The notes under the pieces are model-generated. The model was not told where the DNA came from, did not search any database, and saw only the letters and a program-made list of their open reading frames with translations. DNA of 64,000 nt from Streptomyces lateritius (GTDB lineage: Bacteria; Actinomycetota; Actinomycetes; Streptomycetales; Streptomycetaceae): NCBI RefSeq assembly GCF_014649715.1, contig NZ_BMTO01000019.1, forward strand, positions 79,336 through 143,335, read 5' to 3'. Shown one piece after another: positions 51,107 to 58,760 of the stretch. Numbering within the stretch: position 1 is the stretch's first letter; each line of letters opens with the position of its first letter. The position numbers were made by a program, and so were the translations under genes.

Positions 51107-51447
51107 CGCCCCAGAACGAGCTGCGCCTCCTCCCCTGGACGGGCCACGACGGCAAGCCCTGCTACCTGAGCACCGACAACAGCACCAGTCACCTGTCCCG
51201 CCTGGCCGACAACACCGAAGCGATCCAACTCGGCCTGGCGGCCGACCTCGTGGCACATGTGCTGGAAGTCCTCAACGACGAGAGGACCGACCCGGATGAG
51301 CTTCGACGCCTGACAGCGGACCTGACAGATGCCCTCAAGGACACGCTCCGCGTAGCAACAAGCCGCGGCCACCGCCTGTCAGCACCAGACGTCAGCACAC
51401 GCGACGGCAATGAAGGCCCACGGCTGCCGGCGGCTGCCTTGGGCTAG
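51103..51447 (+). CDS. element-borne protein, unknown function
   Basis: A 114-residue protein whose ATG overlaps the GntR stop by 4 bp. MTPQNELRLLPWTGHDGKPCYLSTDNSTSHLSRLADNTEAIQLGLAADLVAHVLEVLNDERTDPDELRRLTADLTDALKDTLRVA is recognisable as a recurrent AICE-associated hypothetical. It ends the plus-strand run; a strong hairpin follows. Confidence 0.65.
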   Translation: MTPQNELRLLPWTGHDGKPCYLSTDNSTSHLSRLADNTEAIQLGLAADLVAHVLEVLNDERTDPDELRRLTADLTDALKDTLRVATSRGHRLSAPDVSTRDGNEGPRLPAAALG

Positions 51448-51858
51448 CGCTGACGCGCACCCAAAGACAGAGGGGCCCGGACACAATCCGAGGCCCCTCT
51501 GTAGCGCCTGCGCACACCGCTCCGGAGGGCGCGTGTGCCTCTCTTCTTTCAGCAGCTCAGGGACCTCGGAGGTCCTTCCGTCGCCTTTCCAGTCCACGAA
51601 TAGGCCACGGTCCATCAGTGAGTCAGCCGGCATGCTGACACCGACCGGCATGTCATGCGCTGAACAGGTCCGGATGGGGGCAGAGCTCCAGGGGCCGCTA
51701 GGGCGGTCGGCCCACTTCCACCAGACGTGCTGCTCGGAACAGCCCCAGACCACACGGCAGGTGTGTCTGTCGTCATCGTCCCGTCGGCACAGAACAAACG
51801 CGCCGGCCTTCAGCAGCCTGTCGCACAGGGGGCAGGTGGGAACTGTTTCCTTTTGCAT
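51379..51858 (-). CDS. Zn-finger-like hypothetical protein running through a terminator
   Basis: A 159-residue frame from ATG 51858 (TGATG overlap with the S1-like gene). The first about 110 residues look real: PTCPLCDRLLKAGAFVLCRRDDDDRHTCRVVWGCSEQHVWWKWADRPSG with CxxC and CxxxxxxC ligands. The last third crosses the hairpin at 51467-51502 and then overlaps the plus-strand gene, so the native stop was probably lost. Confidence 0.5.
   Translation of the reverse strand: MQKETVPTCPLCDRLLKAGAFVLCRRDDDDRHTCRVVWGCSEQHVWWKWADRPSGPWSSAPIRTCSAHDMPVGVSMPADSLMDRGLFVDWKGDGRTSEVPELLKEERHTRPPERCAQALQRGLGLCPGPSVFGCASALAQGSRRQPWAFIAVACADVWC
51467..51502. terminator. strong bidirectional terminator
   Basis: The stem ACAGAGGGGCC continues through CGGA to a 5-nt loop and the complementary arm, with one bulged A. 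It lies 19 bp after the stop of the plus-strand run. Confidence 0.75.
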
Positions 51859-52193
51859 CACCCGTTACCGGCGCCGAGCGCACCAGACGTCGTCCACTCG
51901 TCGAGCTTCACCCTCACCTGATGGTTGTGCTCGACGTGCGAGATGACCTCGCCCTCGGTGCGAGCCCCGATGGTCGGCAGCTCGGCCCCGGGCGGCATCG
52001 CAATGATCTCGGCCAGTGCCATGGCCTCCGGGAAGCCGTCGAGGAGGATGAAGACCCCGAAGCGCTGGCGCCCGCAGACTTCCCCGGTGACTCGGGAGCC
52101 GACGGGCAGAGCCTCAACGGTTGCCGCCCAGCTCCGCCGAGTTGCATGCGGTGCTGGCACGTTGGGACCCGTAGGCCACACGTACTCGTCCAT
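51858..52193 (-). CDS. S1-like OB-fold RNA-binding protein
   Basis: A 111-residue protein from ATG 52193 (AAGGA upstream). LPVGSRVTGEVCGRQRFGVFILLDGFPEAMALAEIIAMPPGAELPTIGARTEGEVISHVEHNHQVRVKL is an S1-type OB domain (G.V.G.V...FGvFv.l). Element cargo, co-transcribed with the Zn-finger-like frame. RNA binding is inferred from fold only. Confidence 0.65.
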   Translation of the reverse strand: MDEYVWPTGPNVPAPHATRRSWAATVEALPVGSRVTGEVCGRQRFGVFILLDGFPEAMALAEIIAMPPGAELPTIGARTEGEVISHVEHNHQVRVKLDEWTTSGALGAGNG

Positions 52194-52758
52194 ATACAGA
52201 TCCTTACAGCGACAGAAGCCCGTGACCACTGCCTTGTAAGCCTGGAGCCGATCGCGGAGACGTTCTCGCTGGTCACCAGACGTCCAAGGCGCCTGGGTCT
52301 GCTACCGGGTATCCGCACCGTCGCACGCCCTGATTGACCGCAGCTCACCGCTCGATCTGGCATGGATCTGGCACGGTCAGTCTGATACGTAGCTCTAGCC
52401 GGAACGGTCAGCGGCGATCATACCGGCCGTCGAAGAGTCGCGAAGGGGCGCCGACGGACAGGAGCGCTAGCTGTGGTTGCGGTACACAGATGCGGTACCG
52501 CAACTGGGCAGGATGCCGTCCCTAAGCAACTTGGGACGCTCGTCGCCATCGGGCCGCCACTCTCCTCACCAGCGCGGATGGTTCGCTGAAGTGCACGGTT
52601 GTTCGCGGCTACGCGTCGCGGTTGTCACGGAGTTAGCCACTGGGCACAGGCCCCTTGAGAGCGATGCCTGCTCGCACCTCGTGGCGGCTGACGTTGACTC
52701 CGGCGCAACTCTCAACGTTCCGAGGACGATGCCCTAGCGCAGCTGGCACGATGAGAAA
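52194..52758. other. 565-bp gene-free region with a 10-bp palindrome
   Basis: No convincing coding sequence on either strand. It contains GTTGCGGTAC, a 9-nt loop, and its exact complement at 52476-52504. The frame ending LDLAWIWHGQSDT at 52340-52398 could be the tail of a lost gene. GC falls towards the OLD-family gene. Confidence 0.5.
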
Positions 52759-54483
52759 ATGACCAACTCGCCGAGCTCGCTCCCGCCAGTCCGAATTGAT
52801 TACAGTGAGGTATTCCCTCAGCAGGCCAAGGACCAGCCTGATCCCTACCTCGAGATCCCCGAGTGGAGCCATCCCTTAACATTCTTCGTCGGCAGAAACG
52901 GAAGCGGAAAGTCGAGAGCGGCGAAGGCGCTTACACGTAAGGTTACCGATAGCAGGCTACTTGATACAGATAGGCTAGTCAGCCTGATGTCCTTCCATAG
53001 CTACACCTGGGGGGCGAATCCGGTTGATTTCAAGGGAATTCCGCTCGGCGAGAGCGATCGCACTCAGATGAAACAGATCGCACGCGATAGGCATTTCGCC
53101 ACCGAGGAACTCTATTCACTTCGGGAGCAGCCTGACGTCTGGCTGAAGGTGGCTGCCTTTTTGAAAAGGGCGCTGGGTCGAACTATTCAGCTCAGGGAAA
53201 GCTCGGGCTATCTGGATCCGTATGTCCTTGTTGGAGGCGTAGAATATTCCCTGTTTCGCGACGAGGGGCATGGCCTGCGCGAGCTAGTGATTTTGCTCGC
53301 GGCCTCCTACCGCGATGACTGGTCCCTCTTGATGGTAGACGAGCCCGAGTTGCACCTGCATCCATCAATGGCTCGCCTATGGTTGGCCGAGCTACGGAAA
53401 GAATGCATCGAACGAAATAGGCATGCGTTGATTATCACGCACGAGCCGTCGCTTCTCCGAATTCGGGAAACGGACGACCTGGGAGGAATTTGGCACTTCC
53501 AGGCTGGACGGCGCCCCGCTTCACTCTCCTGTGCGCTTTTCGATCGACAGCGAGGAGAGGAGACCGAGAGGCGTCGCGACCAAGTGGCTGCCACTCTTCG
53601 GAAGAACCCTGACCTGGTGAGCCAGCTCGTCTTCTCCCCACGTCCCGTACTAGTTGAAGGCGTTCATGATATCGCCGCTCTCTCTGCATCTCTCGAGCGA
53701 ACGAAGGATTCAGAGGTCGTGGCGCAAACGGACCTTGTCCTTTGTGGGGGAAGCGTCGAAGTGGCACTCTGGTTTGAGATCGCCCACACCCTCGGTGTCG
53801 ATGTTCGAGCCGTTGCAGACCTGGATGCTTGCCTTGAAAGTAGCGTGCAGAGAGTGATGGATTCATACCCGGAAGTCACCCGCAGGTACAGGGGTGAGTT
53901 GATTCAAGAGCCTCCCAAGACTTCTGAAATCCTCAAACCCTTGATTGCCGAAATGACGAGAGCAGGAATCTCCTCAAGCCCTAAAGATAGGGCCAACTGG
54001 TTGGCTCACTCAATTCCTGCGGAGACTGCGCATCCCGTACGCAAGGAAAAGCTTCTGGCGATTTGGCGCGATCATGGAATGTGGCTACACCCTCAAGGGA
54101 CAATCGAGAATGTTTTAGGGATTGACACTAAAGGGCTGAATCAGGCTGCTCAAGCTGCGTCTAGCCCTGGTCCGATCGATTCCGTCGTGGACTGGTGTGC
54201 CTACGAAGTAGATCTCATGGGAGACGTTGAGCTCCTACTGAATATTGCTGTTGAGCGGGTTGCTCACTCGCTGCAGGAGGCTATCCGCGCGGATCCCGAG
54301 GCGCAGTTCACTGCACCTGTCGGTGCGAGTTCTATTGCCGATGCTCGCCTGGTCGAAGTCGTGCCGATGGGCAATGGATTCCACCGACTCGTCGTGCGGA
54401 CGCCGGCATCCTTCAAGGGATACTGGTTGGAATTCTCTCGTGACACGGCGTCGTCTCAGCTCAATTTGAAGCCGCCGCCGTAA
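52759..54483 (+). CDS. OLD-family ATPase with TOPRIM nuclease domain
   Basis: A 574-residue protein. ABC-type ATPase: Walker A GRNGSGKS (45-52), Walker B LLMVDEPELHLHP with Asp194/Glu195, switch His in IITHEPS. C-terminal TOPRIM: VLVEGVHD with Glu300 and Asp304, then ADLDA with Asp354/Asp356. This is the layout of overcoming-lysogenization-defect nucleases, many of which are antiphage effectors (Gabija GajA, PARIS AriA and single-gene OLD). Codon usage is clearly less GC-biased than its neighbours, so it is a recent import. No UvrD-like partner is adjacent. Confidence 0.85.
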   Translation: MTNSPSSLPPVRIDYSEVFPQQAKDQPDPYLEIPEWSHPLTFFVGRNGSGKSRAAKALTRKVTDSRLLDTDRLVSLMSFHSYTWGANPVDFKGIPLGESDRTQMKQIARDRHFATEELYSLREQPDVWLKVAAFLKRALGRTIQLRESSGYLDPYVLVGGVEYSLFRDEGHGLRELVILLAASYRDDWSLLMVDEPELHLHPSMARLWLAELRKECIERNRHALIITHEPSLLRIRETDDLGGIWHFQAGRRPASLSCALFDRQRGEETERRRDQVAATLRKNPDLVSQLVFSPRPVLVEGVHDIAALSASLERTKDSEVVAQTDLVLCGGSVEVALWFEIAHTLGVDVRAVADLDACLESSVQRVMDSYPEVTRRYRGELIQEPPKTSEILKPLIAEMTRAGISSSPKDRANWLAHSIPAETAHPVRKEKLLAIWRDHGMWLHPQGTIENVLGIDTKGLNQAAQAASSPGPIDSVVDWCAYEVDLMGDVELLLNIAVERVAHSLQEAIRADPEAQFTAPVGASSIADARLVEVVPMGNGFHRLVVRTPASFKGYWLEFSRDTASSQLNLKPPP

Positions 54484-54521
54484 GGGCTCCCTGTCTCCAG
54501 CCCACCACGCACCCCTCCCTA

Positions 54522-54671
54522 ACTCCCATCCCGTCTGCCGTCGACCCACACTCCGTGGAGCAGGCGCGGTGCCGGGCGTCCAGGTGGAGCGCGCCACTGT
54601 ACGAACGACCTGGACGCCTGGTGCCGTGTCTGTTCGGCTCTGCCTGGCTCGACGGCAGACGGGATGGGAGT
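54522..54671. repeat. 150-bp palindromic element with 23-bp perfect terminal inverted repeats
   Basis: Left arm 54522-54544 is exactly complementary to right arm 54649-54671. An inner pair GGCGTCCAGGT/ACCTGGACGCC is also perfect, so the segment could fold into one long hairpin. No coding potential. It lies 38 bp after the OLD-family gene. It could be a MITE, a structured RNA or a transfer/replication site. Confidence 0.7.
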
Positions 54672-55020
54672 CCCCCACCTCAGCACCCCCGGCCGGCCAC
54701 TCGCCCACGGGGCCCCCTCCATCCCGGAGCTTGAGCGCCCCCGCCGGAGGCATCGTCTTAAGCCGCACTCGCGTACCGCCTCGGCCGCATCGTGGGTCGT
54801 CGCCCATCAACCCAAGCTGTCAGGCGTGCGGTCGGCGGGCGGGCTGGAGCGGGGCGGAGACAGGAGCGCAGGCCCGGGCGCCGGGCCGCGCGCGCCGCGC
54901 CGTGCGCGGCGGGTGCCTTGATGAAGTAGGGAAACTCTTACCGCGCTCGTGCCCGGGAGCTGCGAGCGCCTCTGTGGTGAGCGCTACGCACCTTGCCGGG
55001 GCTTCCAGGAAGCACTCGAT

Positions 55021-55131
55021 CTGGCGTGCGGCGTCACCGTGGACGTGTAAACGCACGTCGTCCAGGACACACAGCGCGAGGCGATCAGTCACATGGACCG
55101 GCTGCTCAAGAGGCGGCCCGGGCGTCCCTGA
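55021..55131 (+). pseudogene. tyrosine integrase C-terminal stump, copy 2
   Basis: Identical to 47615-47725, including the TAA (55048-55050) at the expected catalytic Tyr position. Shared damage means the copies arose after the mutation or were homogenised. Confidence 0.6.
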
Positions 55132-55159
55132 CCGCTGGCGTTGATGTCAGCCGTGGATG

Positions 55160-55197
55160 GCAGAGGACCCCTACCGAGATCGGTAGGGGTCCTCTGC
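55160..55197. terminator. terminator of tRNA-Arg
   Basis: An 18-bp perfect stem (GCAGAGGACCCCTACCGA and complement) with a 2-nt loop, 5 bp beyond the tRNA 3' end on the minus strand. Confidence 0.8.
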
Positions 55198-55202
55198 TCT
55201 TG

Positions 55203-55275
55203 TGCCCCCGGCAGGATTCGAACCTGCGACACCCGCTTTAGGAGAGCGGTGCTCTATCCCCTGAGCTACGAAGGC
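55203..55275 (-). tRNA. tRNA-Arg (anticodon CCU)
   Basis: A 73-nt cloverleaf. Acceptor GCCTTCG pairs with CGGGGGC (with G-U pairs) plus discriminator A; D-arm AGCTCAGGGGATAGAGC; anticodon stem CCGCT/AGCGG around loop CTCCTAA, giving CCU; T-arm GCAGGTTCGAATCCTGC. CCA is not encoded. It reads AGG codons. Its 3' half is duplicated at 47797-47838 and, diverged, at 46647-46687, showing use as an integration site. Confidence 0.93.
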
Positions 55276-55343
55276 GTGACCGCTGACAGCGTAGCGGATC
55301 AGGGTGCGCGGGCGCGCACCCCTTCAGGGGGAGGCGGGTGGGG

Positions 55344-55796
55344 TCAGGTCGTCGCCCTCTTGAGGAGGGTGGTGATCAGGGACTCGTCGGCCGGGGTCAG
55401 GTCCGTCAGGGCGTAGGCGGTCGGCCACATGGTGCCTTCGTCGAGGTTCGCCGGGTCGCTGAAGCCGAGGGTGGCGTATCTGGACTTGAACTTCTGGGCG
55501 CTCTGGAAGAAGCAGAGGACCTTGCCGTTCATGGCGTAGGCGGGCATGCCGTACCAGAGCTTCGGGGTGAGGTCCGGGGCGGCGGTCCTGACGAGGGCGT
55601 GGACGCGTTCGGCGAGGACGCGGTCCGGCTCCGGCATCTCGGCGATCTTCGCGAGTACCTCGCTCTCCGTGTCCGCCTTCGGCGCGCGGGGGCTGCGGCG
55701 CGTGGATGCCTTCAGCTCCTTGGCACGCTCCTTCATCGCGTCGCGTTCACCGTCCGTGAATCCGTCGTACTTCTTGTCGGTCGTGTCGGCGCTCAT
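55344..55796 (-). CDS. DUF1801/YdhG-like protein
   Basis: A 150-residue protein. A charged N-terminal extension (DGFTDGERDAMKERAKELKASTRR) is followed by the DUF1801 core: VHALVRTAAPDLTPKLWYGMPAYAMNGKVLCFFQSAQKFKSRYATLGFSDPANLDEGTMWPTAYALTDL. The family resembles frataxin-like iron chaperones; its function here is unproven. First host gene beyond the tRNA integration site. Confidence 0.85.
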   Translation of the reverse strand: MSADTTDKKYDGFTDGERDAMKERAKELKASTRRSPRAPKADTESEVLAKIAEMPEPDRVLAERVHALVRTAAPDLTPKLWYGMPAYAMNGKVLCFFQSAQKFKSRYATLGFSDPANLDEGTMWPTAYALTDLTPADESLITTLLKRATT

Positions 55797-55809
55797 GTGG
55801 TGGTTCCTC

Positions 55810-56418
55810 TCAGGCGTGGGTTTCCCAGACGAAGCCGTCCGGGTCGGTGAAGGGGCCGGTGGGGCCGGCGAGGGTGAGGCGGTGGGAGCCGGTGCCGTCC
55901 TCGGGGACGCCGAGGTCCTTGGCGAGAGCGCGGCGGCCGTACAGGGCCAGCTTGACGGGGGACGACGGGGTGGCGAACTCGACGTACTTGCGGCCGAAGC
56001 TCCTCGCCACGGGCAGGCCGCGGCCGACGTAGAACTCCTTGCTCGCCGCCACGTCCGCGGCGCCCAGGAGGAGGACGATCTCGTCGAACCGCCGGGTGGC
56101 CGCGCCGGTGTTCTTCCTCGTCGACGTGGCGACCTTCCAGATCGTTCCGTCCGGGGCCTGTACGACGCCGCCGTAACCCCAGAACGACTTCGAGGCGGGC
56201 TTCAGCGGCGTGGCGCCGGCGTGGAGGGCGGCGTCGACGAGGGCGTCGACGTCGGCCGGCTGGGAGGCCGTGAGCGACAGCGCGAACCCGCGGAAGCCGG
56301 CCGTCGGGGCCTCAGAGGCACGCAGGCGGACCTGCGTGTCCAGACCGAAGGCGGTGTAGAAGCGGTGGGCGGCCGTCGGGTCGTCCACCTCGAGGGTGAC
56401 GGAGTCGAAGGAGGTCAT
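55810..56418 (-). CDS. VOC-family (glyoxalase/bleomycin resistance) protein
   Basis: A 202-residue two-module VOC protein from ATG 56418: MTSFDSVTLEVDDPTAAHRFYTAFGLDTQVRL opens the first beta-alpha-beta module, RRFDEIVLLLGAADVAASKEFYVGRGLPVARSFGRKYVEF the second, ending TDPDGFVWETHA. Substrate unknown. It follows an AraC regulator gene with a 5-bp gap and is likely co-transcribed. Confidence 0.87.
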   Translation of the reverse strand: MTSFDSVTLEVDDPTAAHRFYTAFGLDTQVRLRASEAPTAGFRGFALSLTASQPADVDALVDAALHAGATPLKPASKSFWGYGGVVQAPDGTIWKVATSTRKNTGAATRRFDEIVLLLGAADVAASKEFYVGRGLPVARSFGRKYVEFATPSSPVKLALYGRRALAKDLGVPEDGTGSHRLTLAGPTGPFTDPDGFVWETHA

Positions 56419-56423
56419 GTGCT

Positions 56424-56855
56424 TCACGCTAGGTGCGGCACGGCCGCCGGGGCTTCTCGATTCCTGACCGTTCCGGGCACCTGTTCCGCCGCGTGGCACC
56501 GGTAGGCGGCGGGCGGCATGCCGACCAGCTCGGTGAAGCGGGTGGCGAAGGTGTCCGGGGACGAGCAGCCGACCGCCGAAGCGACCTCGGTGAGGGTGAG
56601 GTCGCCGCTTCGGAGCAGCCTCGCCGCGCGCTCGACGCGACGTGCCGTCAGATACGTGTACGGCGAGGCGCCGTAGGCGAGGTGGAACTGCTTGGTCAGG
56701 TGCGCGGGCGGCATGTCCGCCTCGCGGGCGAGCGCCTCGACGTTCAGCGGGAGCGCGTACTCGCGGTCGATCCGGTCGCGGACGCGGCGCAGGCGTGCGA
56801 GGTCGCTCAGGTGCTGCGCCGCCGTGAGGGCGCGTGTCCACCCGGGGTGACACAT
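56424..56855 (-). CDS. AraC-family regulator (single HTH domain)
   Basis: A 143-residue protein from ATG 56855 (GGGAG upstream). RIDREYALPLNVEALAREADMPPAHLTKQFHLAYGASPYTYLTARRVERAARLLRSGDLTLTEVASAVGCSSPDTFATRFTELVGMPPAAYR is a complete double-helix AraC DNA-binding domain; there is no effector domain. It lies between two VOC genes in one orientation and probably controls them. Confidence 0.9.
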   Translation of the reverse strand: MCHPGWTRALTAAQHLSDLARLRRVRDRIDREYALPLNVEALAREADMPPAHLTKQFHLAYGASPYTYLTARRVERAARLLRSGDLTLTEVASAVGCSSPDTFATRFTELVGMPPAAYRCHAAEQVPGTVRNREAPAAVPHLA

Positions 56856-56872
56856 AGGGGGCTCCCGTCGGT

Positions 56873-57283
56873 TCAGCGGAGTTCTTGGATACGGATCAGG
56901 TTGCCGGCGGGGTCGCGGAAGGCGCAGTCCCGGATGCCGTACGGCTGCTCCGTCGGCTCCTGGACGACCTCGGCGTCGCCTGCCTGGACCTTCGCGAAGG
57001 TGTTGTCGAGGTCCCGGGTGGCCAGCAGGATCCAGCCGTACGTTCCCTTGGCCATCATCTCGACGATGGTGCGGCGCTCGTCCTCGGTGATGCCGGGGTC
57101 GGCGGCCGGGGGCGCCAGGAGGATGGAGGTGCCGGGCTGGTCGACGGGGCCGACCGTGATCCAGCGCATCTTGCCCTGGCCGACGTCGCTGCGGACCTCG
57201 AAGCCGAGGGCGTCGCGGTAGAAGGCCACGGACGCGTCCGGGTCGTCGTGCGGGAGGGAGACCGTGTGAATGGTGATGTCCAT
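56873..57283 (-). CDS. VOC-family glyoxalase-like protein
   Basis: A 136-residue single VOC domain: MDITIHTVSLPHDDPDASVAFYRDALGFEVRSDVGQGKMRWITVGPVDQPGTSILL... to VQEPTEQPYGIRDCAFRDPAGNLIRIQE. The pattern (FYRDALGFE, DPAGN) is typical. First of the VOC-AraC-VOC group, 17 bp before the AraC gene. Substrate unknown. Confidence 0.9.
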   Translation of the reverse strand: MDITIHTVSLPHDDPDASVAFYRDALGFEVRSDVGQGKMRWITVGPVDQPGTSILLAPPAADPGITEDERRTIVEMMAKGTYGWILLATRDLDNTFAKVQAGDAEVVQEPTEQPYGIRDCAFRDPAGNLIRIQELR

Positions 57284-57358
57284 GGCCGTGACGTTAGCGG
57301 CGGCCCGGTGGGTGGTGCTTCTTCATTCCTGATCCGTCCGCCGCCTGTCGCGTCGGGG

Positions 57359-58471
57359 TCAGCGGCGGGAGGGGAGGGGGAGGTGGATCTCCACGCGGGT
57401 GCCGCCCGTGTCGGGGGTGGAGACGCGCAGGCGGCCGCCGAGGTCCTCCATGCGTTCGGCCATGGAGCGCAGGCCGTTGCCGGGCGGGGCCGGGGCGGGG
57501 GTGGGGCCGGTGTTCTCCACCTTGGCGTAGAGCCAGCGGCGAGTGGTGCGCACACGGACCTCGATGTGCTCGGGGGTGGCGTGCTGGAGGCTGTTGCGCA
57601 GGGCCTCGCGGAGGACGAAGAAGACCTCCTGGCGGTGGCGTTCGGGTACCTGCGCCTCGTTGCCGGTCATGCGGACGGACACGCGGGCCGTCGGGCGGGC
57701 GCCGGCGAGGAAGCCGTCGAGGGCTTCGCGCAGGGTGGGGTGCCGGGCGCGGTGGCGGAGGTCGTGGACCAGTGCCCGGGTCTCCTGGCAGGCCTCGTCG
57801 AGGGCACGGCCGGCGTCGGCCAAGTGGCGGCCTCCGGCCTGGGGTTCCCGGGTGGCGAGGTCGATGCTGCGCCGGGCCGCCGTCAGGGCTCCGCCGAGTT
57901 CGTCGTGGAGCTGCCGGGCCAGCCGGCGGCAGTCCGCCCGTCCGTCGTCGCCGTGCCAGAAGTCCCGGTCGGCGCCGCGCAGGGTGTCGCCGAGCTTCTG
58001 GGCGAGGGTCGCCGCGCGTCGGGGCGCGCCACCTTCGAGGAGGTGCAGCAGCCCGCACTCGAAGAGCAGCGAGCCCGCGGCGACCAGTTGGTGGGGCGCC
58101 GCGGCGAAGGGTTCGCACGGTGGGGTGGCGGCGGCGGTCGTGTCCGGGCGGTCCAGCTCTCCCACCCGCAGGAGGACCGCGCGGGCGAACGCGACGAGCG
58201 TGGCGCGTAGTTCGGGCACCTCCGCCTCGGCGGGGAGCAGAGCCGACGGCAGCCGTTCCTCGAAGCGTTCCAGGATCGCCTCGGTCTCCCAGGTCCACAG
58301 CACGGGGCCGGCGGTCGCCGAGTCGGCGGTCCTCCGGGCGCCGGGAGGCGCCGACGGGTGGCGGGGGTCGTCGGTGCGCGGCTGCGTCATGCGGGGGGCG
58401 GCGCGCAGCAATCCTGCGTGCAGGGCCTCGCGGAAGTCGCTTCCCATGACGGTGACGGTCGAGCTGTTCAT
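57359..58471 (-). CDS. NarL/DegS-type sensor histidine kinase, soluble
   Basis: A 370-residue kinase from ATG 58471 (GGAG 6 nt upstream). The HisKA_3 phospho-acceptor is His189 in RRLARQLHDELGGALTAARRSI; the ATPase has EALRNSLQHA (N-box) and GNGLRSMAERMEDLGGRL. The first 180 residues show no transmembrane helix, so it is probably cytoplasmic. An autoregulatory element at 58525-58546 puts it under butyrolactone-receptor control. No NarL-type response regulator is adjacent; the only regulator nearby is the OmpR-type gene at 60336. Confidence 0.85.
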   Translation of the reverse strand: MNSSTVTVMGSDFREALHAGLLRAAPRMTQPRTDDPRHPSAPPGARRTADSATAGPVLWTWETEAILERFEERLPSALLPAEAEVPELRATLVAFARAVLLRVGELDRPDTTAAATPPCEPFAAAPHQLVAAGSLLFECGLLHLLEGGAPRRAATLAQKLGDTLRGADRDFWHGDDGRADCRRLARQLHDELGGALTAARRSIDLATREPQAGGRHLADAGRALDEACQETRALVHDLRHRARHPTLREALDGFLAGARPTARVSVRMTGNEAQVPERHRQEVFFVLREALRNSLQHATPEHIEVRVRTTRRWLYAKVENTGPTPAPAPPGNGLRSMAERMEDLGGRLRVSTPDTGGTRVEIHLPLPSRR

Positions 58472-58524
58472 CGGAACTCCTCGGACGCTACGGGTGCTGT
58501 GCCGCTGACGGCGAGCCGAAGATA

Positions 58525-58546
58525 ACAAACAGACTTGTCTGATTGT
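58525..58546. promoter_or_regulatory. ARE 1 (butyrolactone receptor site), kinase promoter
   Basis: A core palindrome CAGAC-TT-GTCTG with an AT-rich extension (AAACAGACTTGTCTGATTG), 64 nt upstream of the kinase start. The core is shared with three other sites in this locus and the flanks are the same as ARE 3. Confidence 0.75.
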
Positions 58547-58658
58547 CAATAAGTCAAGTAACGGGCGATGTTGGAAGACTTCGTGCGGAGTGGGTGAAAG
58601 CGCCCAGGGTTTGTACGTGTCAGTGGGAGAAGGTGAGGGGTTTTGGTGACAGGCCTAT

Positions 58659-58672
58659 GCCTGGATACAGGC
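58659..58672. promoter_or_regulatory. inverted repeat GCCTG-GATA-CAGGC
   Basis: A 14-bp palindrome about 95 bp upstream of the second TetR-family gene. Unlike the AREs, so it may be that regulator's own operator. Confidence 0.4.
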
Positions 58673-58760
58673 AGGGTTGTATGATTCCGGTTGGGCAGAG
58701 ACGCCGGACGGGCCTCCCCTGCCCTTGGAGCCGTATCGAGAAAGAGGCAGGCGCAGGCCC

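Larger units (their letters stand above)
54842..55244. repeat. 403-bp direct repeat, copy 2
   Basis: The partner of 47436-47838. This copy joins the intact tRNA-Arg gene, so it marks the tRNA-proximal end of the island. Confidence 0.9.

Noticed and set aside
54820..55092. Minus-strand frame of 90 residues inside the 403-bp repeat (also at 47345-47686)
   Set aside because: It lies antisense to the integrase stump, has no upstream site and is Arg/Ala-rich like typical high-GC shadows.
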